NCBI RefSeq assembly: GCF_001949145.1
Contig: NW_019091464.1
Coordinates: 763,794 to 827,793, forward strand
DNA from: Acanthaster planci
Lineage: Eukaryota > Echinodermata > Asteroidea > Valvatida > Acanthasteridae
Length of the DNA: 64,000 nt
Reading direction: 5' to 3'
This document shows, one piece after another, positions 46,001-58,700 of this stretch. The position numbers were made by a program, and so were the translations under genes. A model generated the notes under the pieces. The model had not been told where the DNA came from, did not search any database, and worked only from the letters and a program-made list of their open reading frames with translations. Positions within the stretch are counted from its first letter, which is position 1. Each line of letters starts with the position of its first letter.

Positions 46001-47544
46001 ACTTCATCATTCGGAACTTTATACATGTGAAATGTTTTCTGCTAAGCATCTAAGAAAAATATGCTCTTTCAAATCGGCATTTTTTTTTCAATTGAAAAAC
46101 AAAACAACCAAAAATAAGTACAACGTCTGACCTTTCAACCATAATTCTTTACATTCAAGCGGTTTTATTTTACGGAACTATTGCAAAAATGCAAACTCTA
46201 TACGGCAAGACGCGACTTCCACACTTGTTCATGAAACAAGCCAAATGTTTCCCCTTCAATGACTGATTTCATGATCATGAGGTGAGAGTTGTCCACAGGA
46301 TTTTACCGACCAACACACAACACCGAGTTGTTCTAGGTAAGCTATGGTAAGTCACTACACACACAATGTGCTATGAGCTAATTAATGGATTTGTCTGCGG
46401 TTTTGCTCTGGGTTAGATGGCTGAACGAATGGTGAAGACACTGTCAAGTATGGCCCTTCCCCTAAAGATTATCTCTCAATCTTCTGGACGAAAAATGCCA
46501 ATGCAAGTGCCTTTTCCAAGAATGTAATAAAACATTACTTGTGATTTAGACCGTCCGTGGCACAAATGGGTCTGAGGAAATAAAATCCAGCTTTACAGAT
46601 CAGTAGCATTGTCAGCAAGGAATGTAATATCAAGTTGGCTACATAAACTACATGCAATATCTCAGCCTGACTGACTGCCCCCTCCAAAAATCTTGTTTTT
46701 GAGGGGTATTCAACTTAAATGACTAAACTGGGATGGAGTAGATGAAAACAATCACATTGCAGTACATCAAAGTGACACTCTCTCTCCCAGCATGGAAAAA
46801 CAGAGGGGAAATCTCCCTGGTTAAAAACAAAGGGGAAGTTGAAGTTTCAACAGGTCCTAAAATGTGAAGATAAAATACATACAGGTAGTTTGCTTTGGCT
46901 GAAACTTTTAGAATTGGACAGAGTTGGAGGTATTGAAAATTAAAATGGCTATATTTCCTGTTTTCTGTTGTGTTCATTACATTGAGAAAAAAAAACATGA
47001 GAGATGGTGTTCATCTTCAATGGTCAAATCCCAACTTTCTTTTAAAACACTTGTTTTCCAAAAGCCAGTTCCAGCTCAGTGCATGAACAATGCACATGCC
47101 CTTTCAATCACTATGCACACCCTTAAATGAATGCACATGAAGTATGTTAGACAATAAAAACTCCCATTTTGGCAAAAATAACAGCATCCCATAAGCAACC
47201 ATCTCATCGCATGACTAGTAACTTTAATAACCAACTGTTATTATGGCTATTTCACAATTTAATGAGCAATTTTTTTTTTTGTTTTGAAAATGGTCAGGAT
47301 TCAAATCCTGCAATGTGGCGTCAGACCTTGGTCACATCACTTGTGCTAAATTGTCTCTCTCCACTCAGGAAAATGAATGTTACCCCCCGGACAGAGAGGG
47401 TCCTATTTGGGGTTACTTAAACCTGGTAGCACCTGATATGGTTGCACCAATGGCAGCAATCGCCACAGGGAATAGCGATGGTTGACAGGATTGTCTCATT
47501 ACTCAATGAGCATGGATAATGTGGTGTAAAGTGCACTGAGGCTG
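43059..47544. other. Long non-coding stretch, no gene recognised
   Basis: Open frames at 43036-43226 (a Cys-containing CNSCKMRECSFCLRW), 43218-43541 (minus) and 43935-44156 are short and belong to no family I know. They could be remnants of a transposon. No TIRs were found. Confidence 0.35.
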
Positions 47545-48006
47545 AATTCGGGCGGCTTGTTCTCGTTCGTTCACGAACAGCTCGATTTGTTGTTCGTGGG
47601 TCGGCCGCTCGAACGCCGGGAACAAACAACCGGTTATCGATGGTAGTTAGTGACAAGCAACATGCACATGGCGGCGTCCATGTACATGTAGGCTACGTTA
47701 TTCCCGAGTTAATGTTTGGATGGGCTGAATTCCTTTCTATATAAACAGGAACATTCATTTCTGGGTTAGGGAAAATAATTAATGTTAATTTTGCAAAACT
47801 TCCCATTGTCTATGGCTTTGGAAGCCATCTCTCTACTTTTGCAGCTGTTCAAAAATCAAAATCTCACAAGTTTTTCCCTGTGTTCCTGTAAAACCCTGAC
47901 GAGGAGGTGGTGTGTAATCCTGTTCCGAGAACAGTGTTCTTGAGTCGTGTTCCCCCCTTCGAGCGCGAGAACAAGAACCCCGTGTCAAGAACAGGCCGCC
48001 CGAACT
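47545..48006. mobile_element. TIR element with GTTCGGGCGGC ends
   Basis: Left ATTCGGGCGGCTTGTTCTCG. The right end, reverse complemented, is GTTCGGGCGGCCTGTTCTTG. GTTCTCG/GAACA-rich subterminal motifs occur on both sides. About 460 bp, non-coding. Confidence 0.7.
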
Positions 48007-48446
48007 CGACCTAAGATTCCACCAGCTACTGGAATGCACAATATAAATAAGTCATATAATTATTACACCATCTACCGCCCAGCAGAAGGATTAATCAAGC
48101 AAACTGAGATGTGTCAAAAGAAAATGACAGAACACCCTTCTGCTGGACACGTGATGATAGAGTAACTTCAAGCATTCAATGTAAACTGATCTTGTAACTG
48201 GAATCAGAAAGTGAGGAATACAAGAGGTCTGACAGGCAATAACCCACCTGCTGTCTAAATACTCCAAGACAGACATACACATGTATGTCGCTTGATCAAT
48301 TTCAACTATTCAAAGAAAAAGCCATGTCCAGCCTAAATACTTGCATAAGAGGGTTAAACCTAAATTCCAAGGAATCCCTAAAGCCAACCACATGAAGTTT
48401 TCTATGCAATGCTTTAATCCATTCCACCACGAGTCCTTCCATACGT

Positions 48447-48524
48447 CCCACCACCGCAGCGATGAGCCACACAGCACCACTGCATGCTTATCTGGCTCCT
48501 ATTGAAAAGAGGTCAGCAGTGCAA
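48447..48524 (+). repeat. Repeat X, copy 1 (cut by the assembly gap)
   Basis: CCACCACCGCAGCGATGAGC to ATTGAAAAGAGGTCAGCAG matches 53926-54000 with few differences, same orientation. Confidence 0.75.
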
Positions 48525-49180
48525 NNNNNNNNNNNNNNNNNNNNNNNNNNNNNNNNNNNNNNNNNNNNNNNNNNNNNNNNNNNNNNNNNNNNNNNNNNNN
48601 NNNNNNNNNNNNNNNNNNNNNNNNNNNNNNNNNNNNNNNNNNNNNNNNNNNNNNNNNNNNNNNNNNNNNNNNNNNNNNNNNNNNNNNNNNNNNNNNNNNN
48701 NNNNNNNNNNNNNNNNNNNNNNNNNNNNNNNNNNNNNNNNNNNNNNNNNNNNNNNNNNNNNNNNNNNNNNNNNNNNNNNNNNNNNNNNNNNNNNNNNNNN
48801 NNNNNNNNNNNNNNNNNNNNNNNNNNNNNNNNNNNNNNNNNNNNNNNNNNNNNNNNNNNNNNNNNNNNNNNNNNNNNNNNNNNNNNNNNNNNNNNNNNNN
48901 NNNNNNNNNNNNNNNNNNNNNNNNNNNNNNNNNNNNNNNNNNNNNNNNNNNNNNNNNNNNNNNNNNNNNNNNNNNNNNNNNNNNNNNNNNNNNNNNNNNN
49001 NNNNNNNNNNNNNNNNNNNNNNNNNNNNNNNNNNNNNNNNNNNNNNNNNNNNNNNNNNNNNNNNNNNNNNNNNNNNNNNNNNNNNNNNNNNNNNNNNNNN
49101 NNNNNNNNNNNNNNNNNNNNNNNNNNNNNNNNNNNNNNNNNNNNNNNNNNNNNNNNNNNNNNNNNNNNNNNNNNNNNNNN
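48525..49180. other. Assembly gap (656 N)
   Basis: Unknown bases. The gap lies between repeat X and repeat Y, so a repetitive sequence probably caused the break. Apparent reading frames through it are meaningless. Confidence 1.
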
Positions 49181-49199
49181 GAAAAATGGAAGCCGAAAA

Positions 49200-49347
49200 A
49201 TGATGGCAATTCCCAGCAGCAGGTCTTTTGTTCTGAGTACAGTTTTTTGTTACACGGACCAGCTCTTTTGTCCCATTTCAAGCACCCGGGGTCTGCATAT
49301 AAACCCATGGTGATCGAACGGGGTTCCCCGGCAGGAAGTGGTTAAAT
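49200..49347 (+). repeat. Repeat Y, copy 1
   Basis: CCCAGCAGCAGGTCTTTTGT, TTTTGTCCCATTT and CCCCGGCAGGAAGTGGTT match the reverse complement of 53697-53840. Confidence 0.7.
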
Positions 49348-49538
49348 ACACAATTTCAGCTTGAGCAACTAATAAAACAACAAACATGGATGGGTGGATG
49401 GGTGGGTGAGACAGGAAAAGTCTCCAAGTCTGGGCTGTGTTTCCTCTCATTGTCAATGTGGTAAATTGCACCTGTGGTGTAGCCATCAACAGCTAGGCGA
49501 AGGAGGAGCAAGGGATAAAGCTCTGCAAAAAGTGTCCT

Positions 49539-49730
49539 TCACCACACGTTGGATTCTGACTGAGGGAGTTTGACAACGCCCACTCCACCCCCAAGTCTCC
49601 TGTAGTTCATGTTACCACACATCCGCCATGATTTTGTCTCTGGGTCATAGATTTCCACAGTCTTCAGATACGTTGTGCCATCAAAGCCGCCCACAGCCAT
49701 GAGTTGGCCATTGACTACAGACAACCCCAC
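49539..49730 (-). CDS. KLHL20: KLHL20 exon 7: last kelch repeat and stop
   Basis: Begins [20 protein letters not shown] after tgacag and ends [12 protein letters not shown]...SNVW and TGA at 49539-49541. The intron before it is about 3.5 kb. Confidence 0.96.
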   Translation of the reverse strand: MGLSVVNGQLMAVGGFDGTTYLKTVEIYDPETKSWRMCGNMNYRRLGGGVGVVKLPQSESNVW

Positions 49731-52700
49731 CTGTCAGGATGGACACATAGGAAATGAAAAGGTGAGTGGAAATACATGGCATGATTAAGATTCTACAAAA
49801 AAAAGGACACTACACATTAGTAAGATGCAGTGCAAGCTTATTTTTTCGAATACTACAGGGTACAAGGCTTTTTTTGTACATAACATACACTGTAGTCAAG
49901 GTGAGCGAAGCTGTACATTTCAGGACCAACTTGCAAGATACGATTCATTGAGGCAATAAGCACACGGATTAGTGCACACAAAATCAAGCCATACACAGCC
50001 TTATCATGGAGTACACCAAAACTTCAGGCAGAAACCAGAAGCACACAGTCTCTCTTTGCTAGACCCCATCTTGTCACTCAAAAGTTTGTAACATCGAAGC
50101 ACATTTTGTAAATTAACCAAGCTACATGTATTCACCCTTATGCAAAGCGGAACCGTCCATTTATGGTCAATTGTCGTACCCCTAATACAATCAGTCAATC
50201 ATGGGGCCTCCATTTTGTTTCATTGTAAGTTACGGTAGCTGAAAGTTGGGGCATACATGTACACAAATGTATGCGTTACATCAAACACTATGCATTACAT
50301 GTACATCGAAATGCAACTTATTTAGCTTGGAAAGCATCAAAGGTACATGTAAGATTAATTTCTTTTTGTATGCATAGTTTTCATGGAGGATGTGACGCAT
50401 TTGCATCGGCATTATGTACAGTGTACATGTAGTCTTCAAAATATTTATGTGTCCTTCCATGGGCAGCCCAAGTGTCATTTACGCCGGTTTCTTATTTGGT
50501 GTCAATGTTCTTTGAAGTTGGCCCTGGAACTGTGAGGTCCGTTGTGCGCCGGGCTGCCTTGGGAGTGCTATGGTGGCTGCGGACAACGGACCCCACAGTT
50601 GTAGGGGTAGGTGAAACCAACAAAGTCATGATCTTGCTCAGTTATCATTCGCACAAGAACATTCTATTGACCATTTTGAAAATAAAATATGAATCGTCTT
50701 TTTGATTATACATGTAGTATTGGCAGCCACATGGATTTTTTTATCCATTAGGCTCTACTTTTTTTTAAAGCAAGAATGCAGACTGATCTGTCAGAAAATG
50801 AACATAATAAATTACTTGCAAACTGGAAATTCTTAATTTAGACTAACAGTCACATTCCACATCTTCATGTTGACCACTGACCTCTATACACTGGACAGGC
50901 AGCTCAGCAGTAACTGCCTATATGTGAATTGAAGTGACCGCGCGGCCATCTTAGGATATTCAATACATTGGCCTCCAACTTCAGTCCATTCATGTATGAT
51001 TTTGCACAAACCCTAGGGAGTTAGGGTTAATTCATGCACGGCGCTAAAGCCATTGACTGTTAAGAAACTACCATTGTATTGAATAGCCGAAGATGGCCGC
51101 GCAGTCACTTCAATTCACGGAGCAGAGCTGCCTATCCAGTGTATAGAGATCAGTGATGTTGACCCTACCAATGGGCCTACATGTACTTCATGTAAAAAAA
51201 ATAGAAAACACAAATAGAAAAACTATTGGTGACAAAATGCAAAACGGTATCGGTGTGCAGGCCACATGGAGAAGAAAGACAGCTCACTGTTTTTATTTCT
51301 TGTAAAACTTCAAGACAAATTCACTGTAAATATCAAGCATGTCTAGTATATTCTTGTCCAGCATTGTTAACCCAACAGTTGTTGGAAATCTGAAAAAGAA
51401 CAATGACCATCCTGAAATTGTTTTGACATTTTATTTTTTCATTATTTTCTCACATTCTAAAAATTTGGTTAAGCCTGGTTGATTCTCTATGTTGTGTATC
51501 ATTTTGTTGCCGTGATGCCCACACTGTTTGGTCATGTTTTGTGTTATTGCAAGGCTATTGATGGAATTGACTCATCAGATGAGGATCCAACAGTATTACT
51601 TCAATAACATGCAAAAGTGCAGCCCTCAGTTGGACTGCAGAACTTTATTTTGTGCTTCTAAATAGGATTGTAAAACACACATGTATGAATACATCACAGT
51701 TGACTTGTTCAATAATCCTTTCTTTTTTCAAAGATGGACTAGGCAGGCACTACATGATGAGTGCGGTGTCAGTGTTACATCTGCAACAGTGTTCTCAAGG
51801 GCAAAGAAGATCACTCCATGGAAGTTTTACAAGGACTGACATAATAGTTCTATAACACATGTACTTGATTTTTGAACGTGTGGGAATCATTGAATATTAA
51901 CAATTAAAGTCTTTTTGCTTGGCTTAAAAATTAAAAAAAAGCAATGATTATGTACTTAAAGTTCATTCCCGAAAAGTAGAAGTGGCAGCGCAAGTCGCAT
52001 CGAGTCGCACCGAGTGCGCTGTACATGTACATACATGTATACATGTACCATACTTTACATGTACATGTGTCGCGATCACACGCACGGTGTGGTTGGTTCC
52101 CGATCTAAGTACACGGACACCAGGGCCATTTTACAATCCACAGCATGGCATGGGCTCTATTTTTGCTGCAACATAAATGAAACCTGAAACGGAGCTCATG
52201 CCGGAATTAAAGGATGTCGCTGTGATTTAGAGTGTCAGAACTAGTGCAATTCATGCAGTAGGGTGTCCTGTAACACGCTGAAACTACGGAGTCATAACGT
52301 CCGTGGCTGAACCCTAGGCGAAAATCTTGATTTCGTGGATTGACCTCATTGGCGCTTGTATGCAAGTTGTGTGGTGGACGTGTGCCACGCCAGGTCATGA
52401 TTCTTCGGCATGGATGGACGATGTAAACGCAGGGTATTTATACTACATATGTGTACATGTACGTACGTTCATGAATATTCAACACACATGATTACTAAAT
52501 TTTCATAAAAGTGCTGGCGCCTAAATTTTTCCCCATTAGGAGCCAATGGCTACCAAATACTGTTTTTCTGTTTAAAGGGTTGGTCAGGAATATGCTAATT
52601 TAATTTCGGAGTTTTCGCCCTGGCCCGACATGAATGATAATACTGTATACTTAGTGTTTGTCCCCAAAGGCTTGTGAAAAATCACAAGCTTACACGAGTA

Positions 52701-55700
52701 GGATTCGAACCCACGACTTCCTGCTTACTAGTGCAGACGTATCTCTCGACCACTGAGCTTGCAAGGTTCCATTTTTTTTCACAAGCTTTCAGGGGAAACA
52801 CTGAGCATTATTTGGGTAGTTCACTTCATCCCTTATAGTTATTATCTTAGACATTTTTTTAGTTAATATAAAACAGGCTTACTGATCAATTCAAACATTG
52901 AAGATTTATTCTGTGTGTGATCCTGTAATACGTAATAACCCATTATTTAAATAATTAGAAACAGGTTCCAGATCTTGTCCAAGCATTGCTTCTTATCTGG
53001 AATCCTCATATCATTTCAGTTATTTTGATATTACATTCAAGCGAATATTTTATTTAAGATGTGGAAATAAATAAACTAAACTGATAATTCATGAACAAGT
53101 TATAAGGTATCAAAGGGTGTTCTCAAACCTACCAAAATCACTGATATTCAAAACGCTGTACACACCAAATATTAATCAACAATGCCAATGAGCTAACAAA
53201 ATGGACAAAACAACTCACCCCACTTCGTCTTGAGTTCATAGCAACGATTGGCTTCCAGGTATTTGTGGTTGAATCATACCGCTCAGCGCTACTCAACTCA
53301 GTCTGGTCATCCCTCCCCCCAACAGCAAACAACATGTCATTATAGACAGCGCAACCCAGGTGCTTCCGTCGTGTGCCCATGGGCGCCACCGGGGTCCACT
53401 TGTTGGAGCGAGGATCGTAGCGTTCAACTGTGTTGAGGGGTGATGTGCCGTCCGAACCCCCTACAGCATACAGGAAACCCCCGAGAACAGCCACGGCAAC
53501 ACCCAGCCTTCGTGTGCTCATGGATGCAACACGGGTCCAACGATTGGCATGAGGCTCGTATCTTTATTACAAAAAAGACATTGGACAAAGCAACAGAATA
53601 AACAAATGTATACATGTAAATACAAGCAAACAGTGAAAACGCAATATCCCTAAAACCCTACACAAAAATAACTCGCTAATAAATACGTATCTTTTAACCA
53701 CTTGCTGCCGGGGGACCCGTTTTCGAGCATGTAGGCATTATACATGGAGCCAGGAAACCCCAAATGGGATGAAAGGAACTGGGCTTTGTAACAAGACCGT
53801 ACTTGGAACAAAAGACCAGGCTGCTGGGCATTACTAACATTAACATCCAGCCTTGTTTTAAAAAAGTATACCACAGTTTGGGGCATTTAGAGTGAGCGGA
53901 TTACCACTGGGGACAAAAGCACTCCACCACCGCAGCGATGAGCCACACAGCACCGCTGTACGCTAATCTGGCCCCTATTGAAAAGAGGTCAGCAGCGCAC
54001 TGTGCCAGGTTCGTGAACATAAGAAAGTTATATAACACTGCACAATTTGGGCTCTTTTTACAAGGCTGCAGGCGTCAATAGATATTGTCTGTCAGACTAG
54101 AGTGGCCACCAGACAGTAATTTGCGTGGGTGTAAATGCCCATTAATTGAAATGATGAATTTTTGAAGAATTTTGAAAACTGAAAACCACGGAAAAGTCCC
54201 GAATATGTGCACAGCATTTTTCAAACCACTCGGCAGCAAGTCTTTACAGAGACTTTAGTAATATTCATTTTACATGATCCGTGCATACCAAGTTACAGAT
54301 TCCACTCAGTGTTACATGATGTTAACCTGATTCTTACAAAAACATTATTACTTCTTCCATTTTGCCTGAAAAATGCTTCCACCATGAACATACTTTAAAG
54401 AAAAACAAGCAAAATAGGTATACATTGTGGTTTACAAGGAAACACACGGTTATAAAGCATCTCTTTTTCCAAGTGGCAGTCTTAAAATTGAAGCATGAAT
54501 AAAGATTTCAAAATAAAAGCAAATTCTCTCGTGCTTTTTTATTTTAGAAAACAATCCTTTAACACTAAAATATGATTCAACAACAAACAAAAAGCAACAG
54601 TAAACTGTCCAATAAGAGAAAAAAGACAAGCACTGCAAGTCACCTCACCTTTCTACTATGTTGAGACATGACACCCCATCCTGCCCACCTACTGCATACA
54701 TGTAACCATCTAAGACAGCCACGCCAACACTCGTTCTACATGTGCTGGTTGGTGCAACATCACTACTCCACTGGTTTGTCTGAGGGTCATATCTGAGTCA
54801 AAAGATACAACTGTAATTACAAATTCCACGTCACAATTCCGCTAGATGTATCTCCCATTCTCACGCAATAGTCCAAAAGAAAATCTCTTCAGATGTACTT
54901 GTGCATAAAGACAGAGGCCTACGAATGATCAGACGCTGTGGATCAATGCTAACCATTCACTGTTGCTTTGATATGATTGATGCTGACTTTTCTGCTTCAC
55001 CTAGTAAGAAGTAGTTTCCATCCAGCAGCTTTGAAATATTTCTGTTATCCTTTTACCTTTTGGGGGTCACCCTCTTGGGTGATTAACATGACACCCAGTA
55101 ACAACGATTTAAGCATTTCATTGTGCATGTATATAATTCACATTACTATGAAGAACCCTTTTTTTTCAAGAATTATAAGAACAGGTTGCGATTCTGGCAT
55201 AAAATTCAATTTTTTCAGTAAAAGGACTTAGCAACTTTTATATTTCTGGATGCACTATACCTAAGTTGAAATTTTTCTGTGACAATGTCTTTGTTGCAGC
55301 TTTAAAATGCATCATTGGTGTTGTGCACAAACCATGAAGAAAAGATTACTAACTTGTTCCAGACAAATCTGGGGACCACAGTAACACCATCACTGATCAT
55401 TCACAATGGTCCCCTTGAAACTACTGCACAGAGCCACTGATCCATGACAGTCATCTCTACACAAACTTTACAACAAAGAAGTAGGCCTTTGGAAATGTCC
55501 AGTGATAATGTTTAAAATGTCTGGAACACTAGCTAGATCAGTATGCCTGAACGCTTTCCCCCTTCCGACACTTACTGGACAGTCAAGACTAGGCTTGTCA
55601 AGACTAAAGTGATTCACGTGTTTCAATGACTTCTGTCATGGTAACTCCTTAGTAAACTCACCTCTCAATGCTATTGAGGTAGGAAGACCCATCATGACCT

Positions 55701-58700
55701 CCCACTGCATAGAGGAGGTCGTCAAGGACAGCCACGCCCACCCCACATCGTCGTTTGCTCATTGGTGCTACCATCCGCCACTCTATGCTCTGTGGATCAA
55801 ACCGCTCCACACTGGAGATGGCATCACCACTGCACCAGCCACCAACTGGTTACCAGGATTGGAAACAATGATTAGAGTTTAAAGTTATCTACATGTAGGT
55901 GTCGATTCACCTGACATTCCTTGCAATTAACCCTTGCTCCTTGTAGTTTGTCACACGTCAGTCAGTCACACAGAGCACATACATCAGACCTGCCAAGTGG
56001 TTCACATTCCACAGAGTACAAGGAGCTGGTCCAGCATAACCAAACAAACATTCATTATCATGGACTTTAAAGCTGTTGAGTAGAATTTACTTTGTGAATA
56101 TTGGCAATTGATAGTACTGTAAATTGTACCTAAGAGAAAGTCCGTCCCTTCCAGCAACACAGCTTGTCAAACTCAGGATGTCTGGAATGCTTAAGTGGGA
56201 ATACTGCCTATTCTAAGGGCACATCGTGCTATTCACACTACAGGTAAGTACATACCAGAAACGGCAAGTTTTCATGCACAAAAACATTCAAACTCCTGCT
56301 TGGAACGCTGTTTTTTCTTTCCAAAAATCTGCTGCTTTCAAAAGAGAAGTATTCGACAAAGTGAAACATGAGATTTGCATAAGCACAAAGACCCACCTGC
56401 AAAAAGCACCTCCCCGCAGCGGATGGGCTTCCTGGGCCTTGTCCGAGGCCCTTGCATCAGGGGTCTCTCCTGGGGCAACAGCAGGTAGTTCTTGGCCTCA
56501 TCTACCAGATCCCGGCAGGCCTCATCGCTACGGATCAGCAGATCCGTGCTGACCGTACCCACCAGGAACTTGGGGTTCAAGAGGGGAAGTCGGACATGCT
56601 GTAACACCTGTTGGTGATTGAAGAAAAGCATGAAAGAGATTCTGGTCCAAAAGTTTAGAGAGATGAGTTCCAAATCCAATCAAGTACACGTACTGGTCTG
56701 AGAATAGACTAGAAAGATCTTGCAGTACAGTACTTAGGAAATAAACTCAATACTTGGTCTCTACAAATAAGTGGATGTTTCAGTATAAGGAGGAAAAAGT
56801 GTGCTTAAGTATTTCAAAAGACAAAGCAAACACACATAGGCCCACTTTCAAATCTAGCAAAGCATCCCCGAGTCACAATCTCAGCGGATATACTAATGTA
56901 AAGTTTATAGATGGTTATGTTGTATTAGTACATGTACATCCCCTAGCAAGAACTGACTTTATATTTCCTTGCATCATTTTTGCCTATCTCGACACCATTT
57001 AGATATTTTTTATGAAATTCTAGAGTGACTTTCCTTTACCTTTGCTAGTTCACCTCTCCTCTCAGGGATGTTGTATTTGACCCAGGATATGACTGAGTTG
57101 TACACCTGTTCTTCACTACGTACATTTAGCTCATCGCTGCCAGTGATTTCCATCAGTTGGTTGACTGGAAGTAGCATAAACTCCTCACTCTCCATGACCT
57201 TCACATACACAGCCACACATAGAACTACAATAATATTACCAAATGTTCAACATTGGAGGGGAAAAAAAGGAACAGTGAGGGACGCTTTGTTTCTAAAGCC
57301 ACATTATTTTTGGAGACAAAACTGCACAGAAGTGTACATACATTGTACGGACTCTAAAGTACTGGTTTAAAAAACAACTACCATACGGTACAAGGGAAGC
57401 CTTGATTGACGGCAAGTCATTTATGAGCGCCTTCCATTCTGGTCACCAATGAACAAATTATAAACTTCTGAGACCATTTATGCATGCAGTTAATGGGAAC
57501 CTATTTGCAGGTGCTGATCAATGCTTGCATTGTTTACATAAGGGAATTACATGTACATCACAATTTCCATTCATTTCAATTTCTTTTCCAAAGAAAAGTT
57601 ACCATGGCTTTATGTGTAATACATTCCAGATCAGTACATATTCCAACATACAGATATCAATCATAGTCTCTATTTTCTTTCAATAAAGTGACAACAAAGT
57701 GACATCCTGAAGCCATGTTCGCATTGGACTTTTTTTATAAAACTCAAAGACTGTTGTCAATTTGACAGAATTTAATCCAAAATGCAGACAACCAGTAAAT
57801 GTCCTCACCGTTATGAATCAAACACCGGTTGTCACTTTACCCTTCCACAGGGGAAATTTTACACAGCCACCTTGGTTACAGAAAATTACATTGTCACTTT
57901 TACATTGCAGAAAGTCCCATGAGGGTGGCCACTGTAATGTAAAACTTACATTTTGATCACATGACTTGGTCAGGGCATACCCGGTTAACCTTTGTTTTCC
58001 AACACGTGCCCATAAAATACTATGCATGTACATAAAATTAAAGACATGGGAGTTGCAAAATGCCTAACTTGACCATGTAACCCCAAAACAAAATTCCAAA
58101 AAATTCTGCACCTCCAACATTTGGTGTCAAATTAAGAGTTCAAGCAGAGGGCAACCCTCAGGAGACTCTGAGAGGGCATGTCATTGCAAGTTTTAATTGG
58201 CCATGAGACTTTCCAGGGGTCACAAGTAATCCACTTTAGAAACGTGGAAGAGTTACCACAATGGGATGTTAACAACCACTTGCAGAAGCTACTGACAATT
58301 TTAGGTAAAATGCCAACAGGGCTACAGACAAACTTTACCTGTAGGAAATTCTGTTGTGTGAATTTATCAGCCACTCTGAGTAAATCGCGGCAGGCATGTG
58401 TATCAGCAAATGCCCGGATACCAAGACAATTCGAAGGGTCCAACTGCCGTTTCAGGAACTCACAGCAGGCTTCCTGGATTTCTGAGAGTTGCAGCAAGCA
58501 GGCAGCAGGCAGCAGCGTCTGTACATTGCTCTCCTCCACTGTTATGGTGGACGTGTAAGCAAAGTCAATCAACTGGTCCATGGCCCGCTCATCAATGTCC
58601 CGTATAGTGACCTCGGTCTGCCGGCTCTCTGCCAACTCCCCAGTGAACATGGCCCTGAAGTATGGACTGCAGGCCGACAGGATGATCCGGTGGGCGTAGA

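Noticed and set aside
48462-49313. Long frames across the N run
   Set aside because: Produced only by unknown bases, so no coding evidence.
52686-52770. tRNA gene on the minus strand
   Set aside because: A and B boxes and a T arm are present, but the acceptor arms do not pair and the D stem is imperfect; kept only as a tRNA-like core in a repeat.
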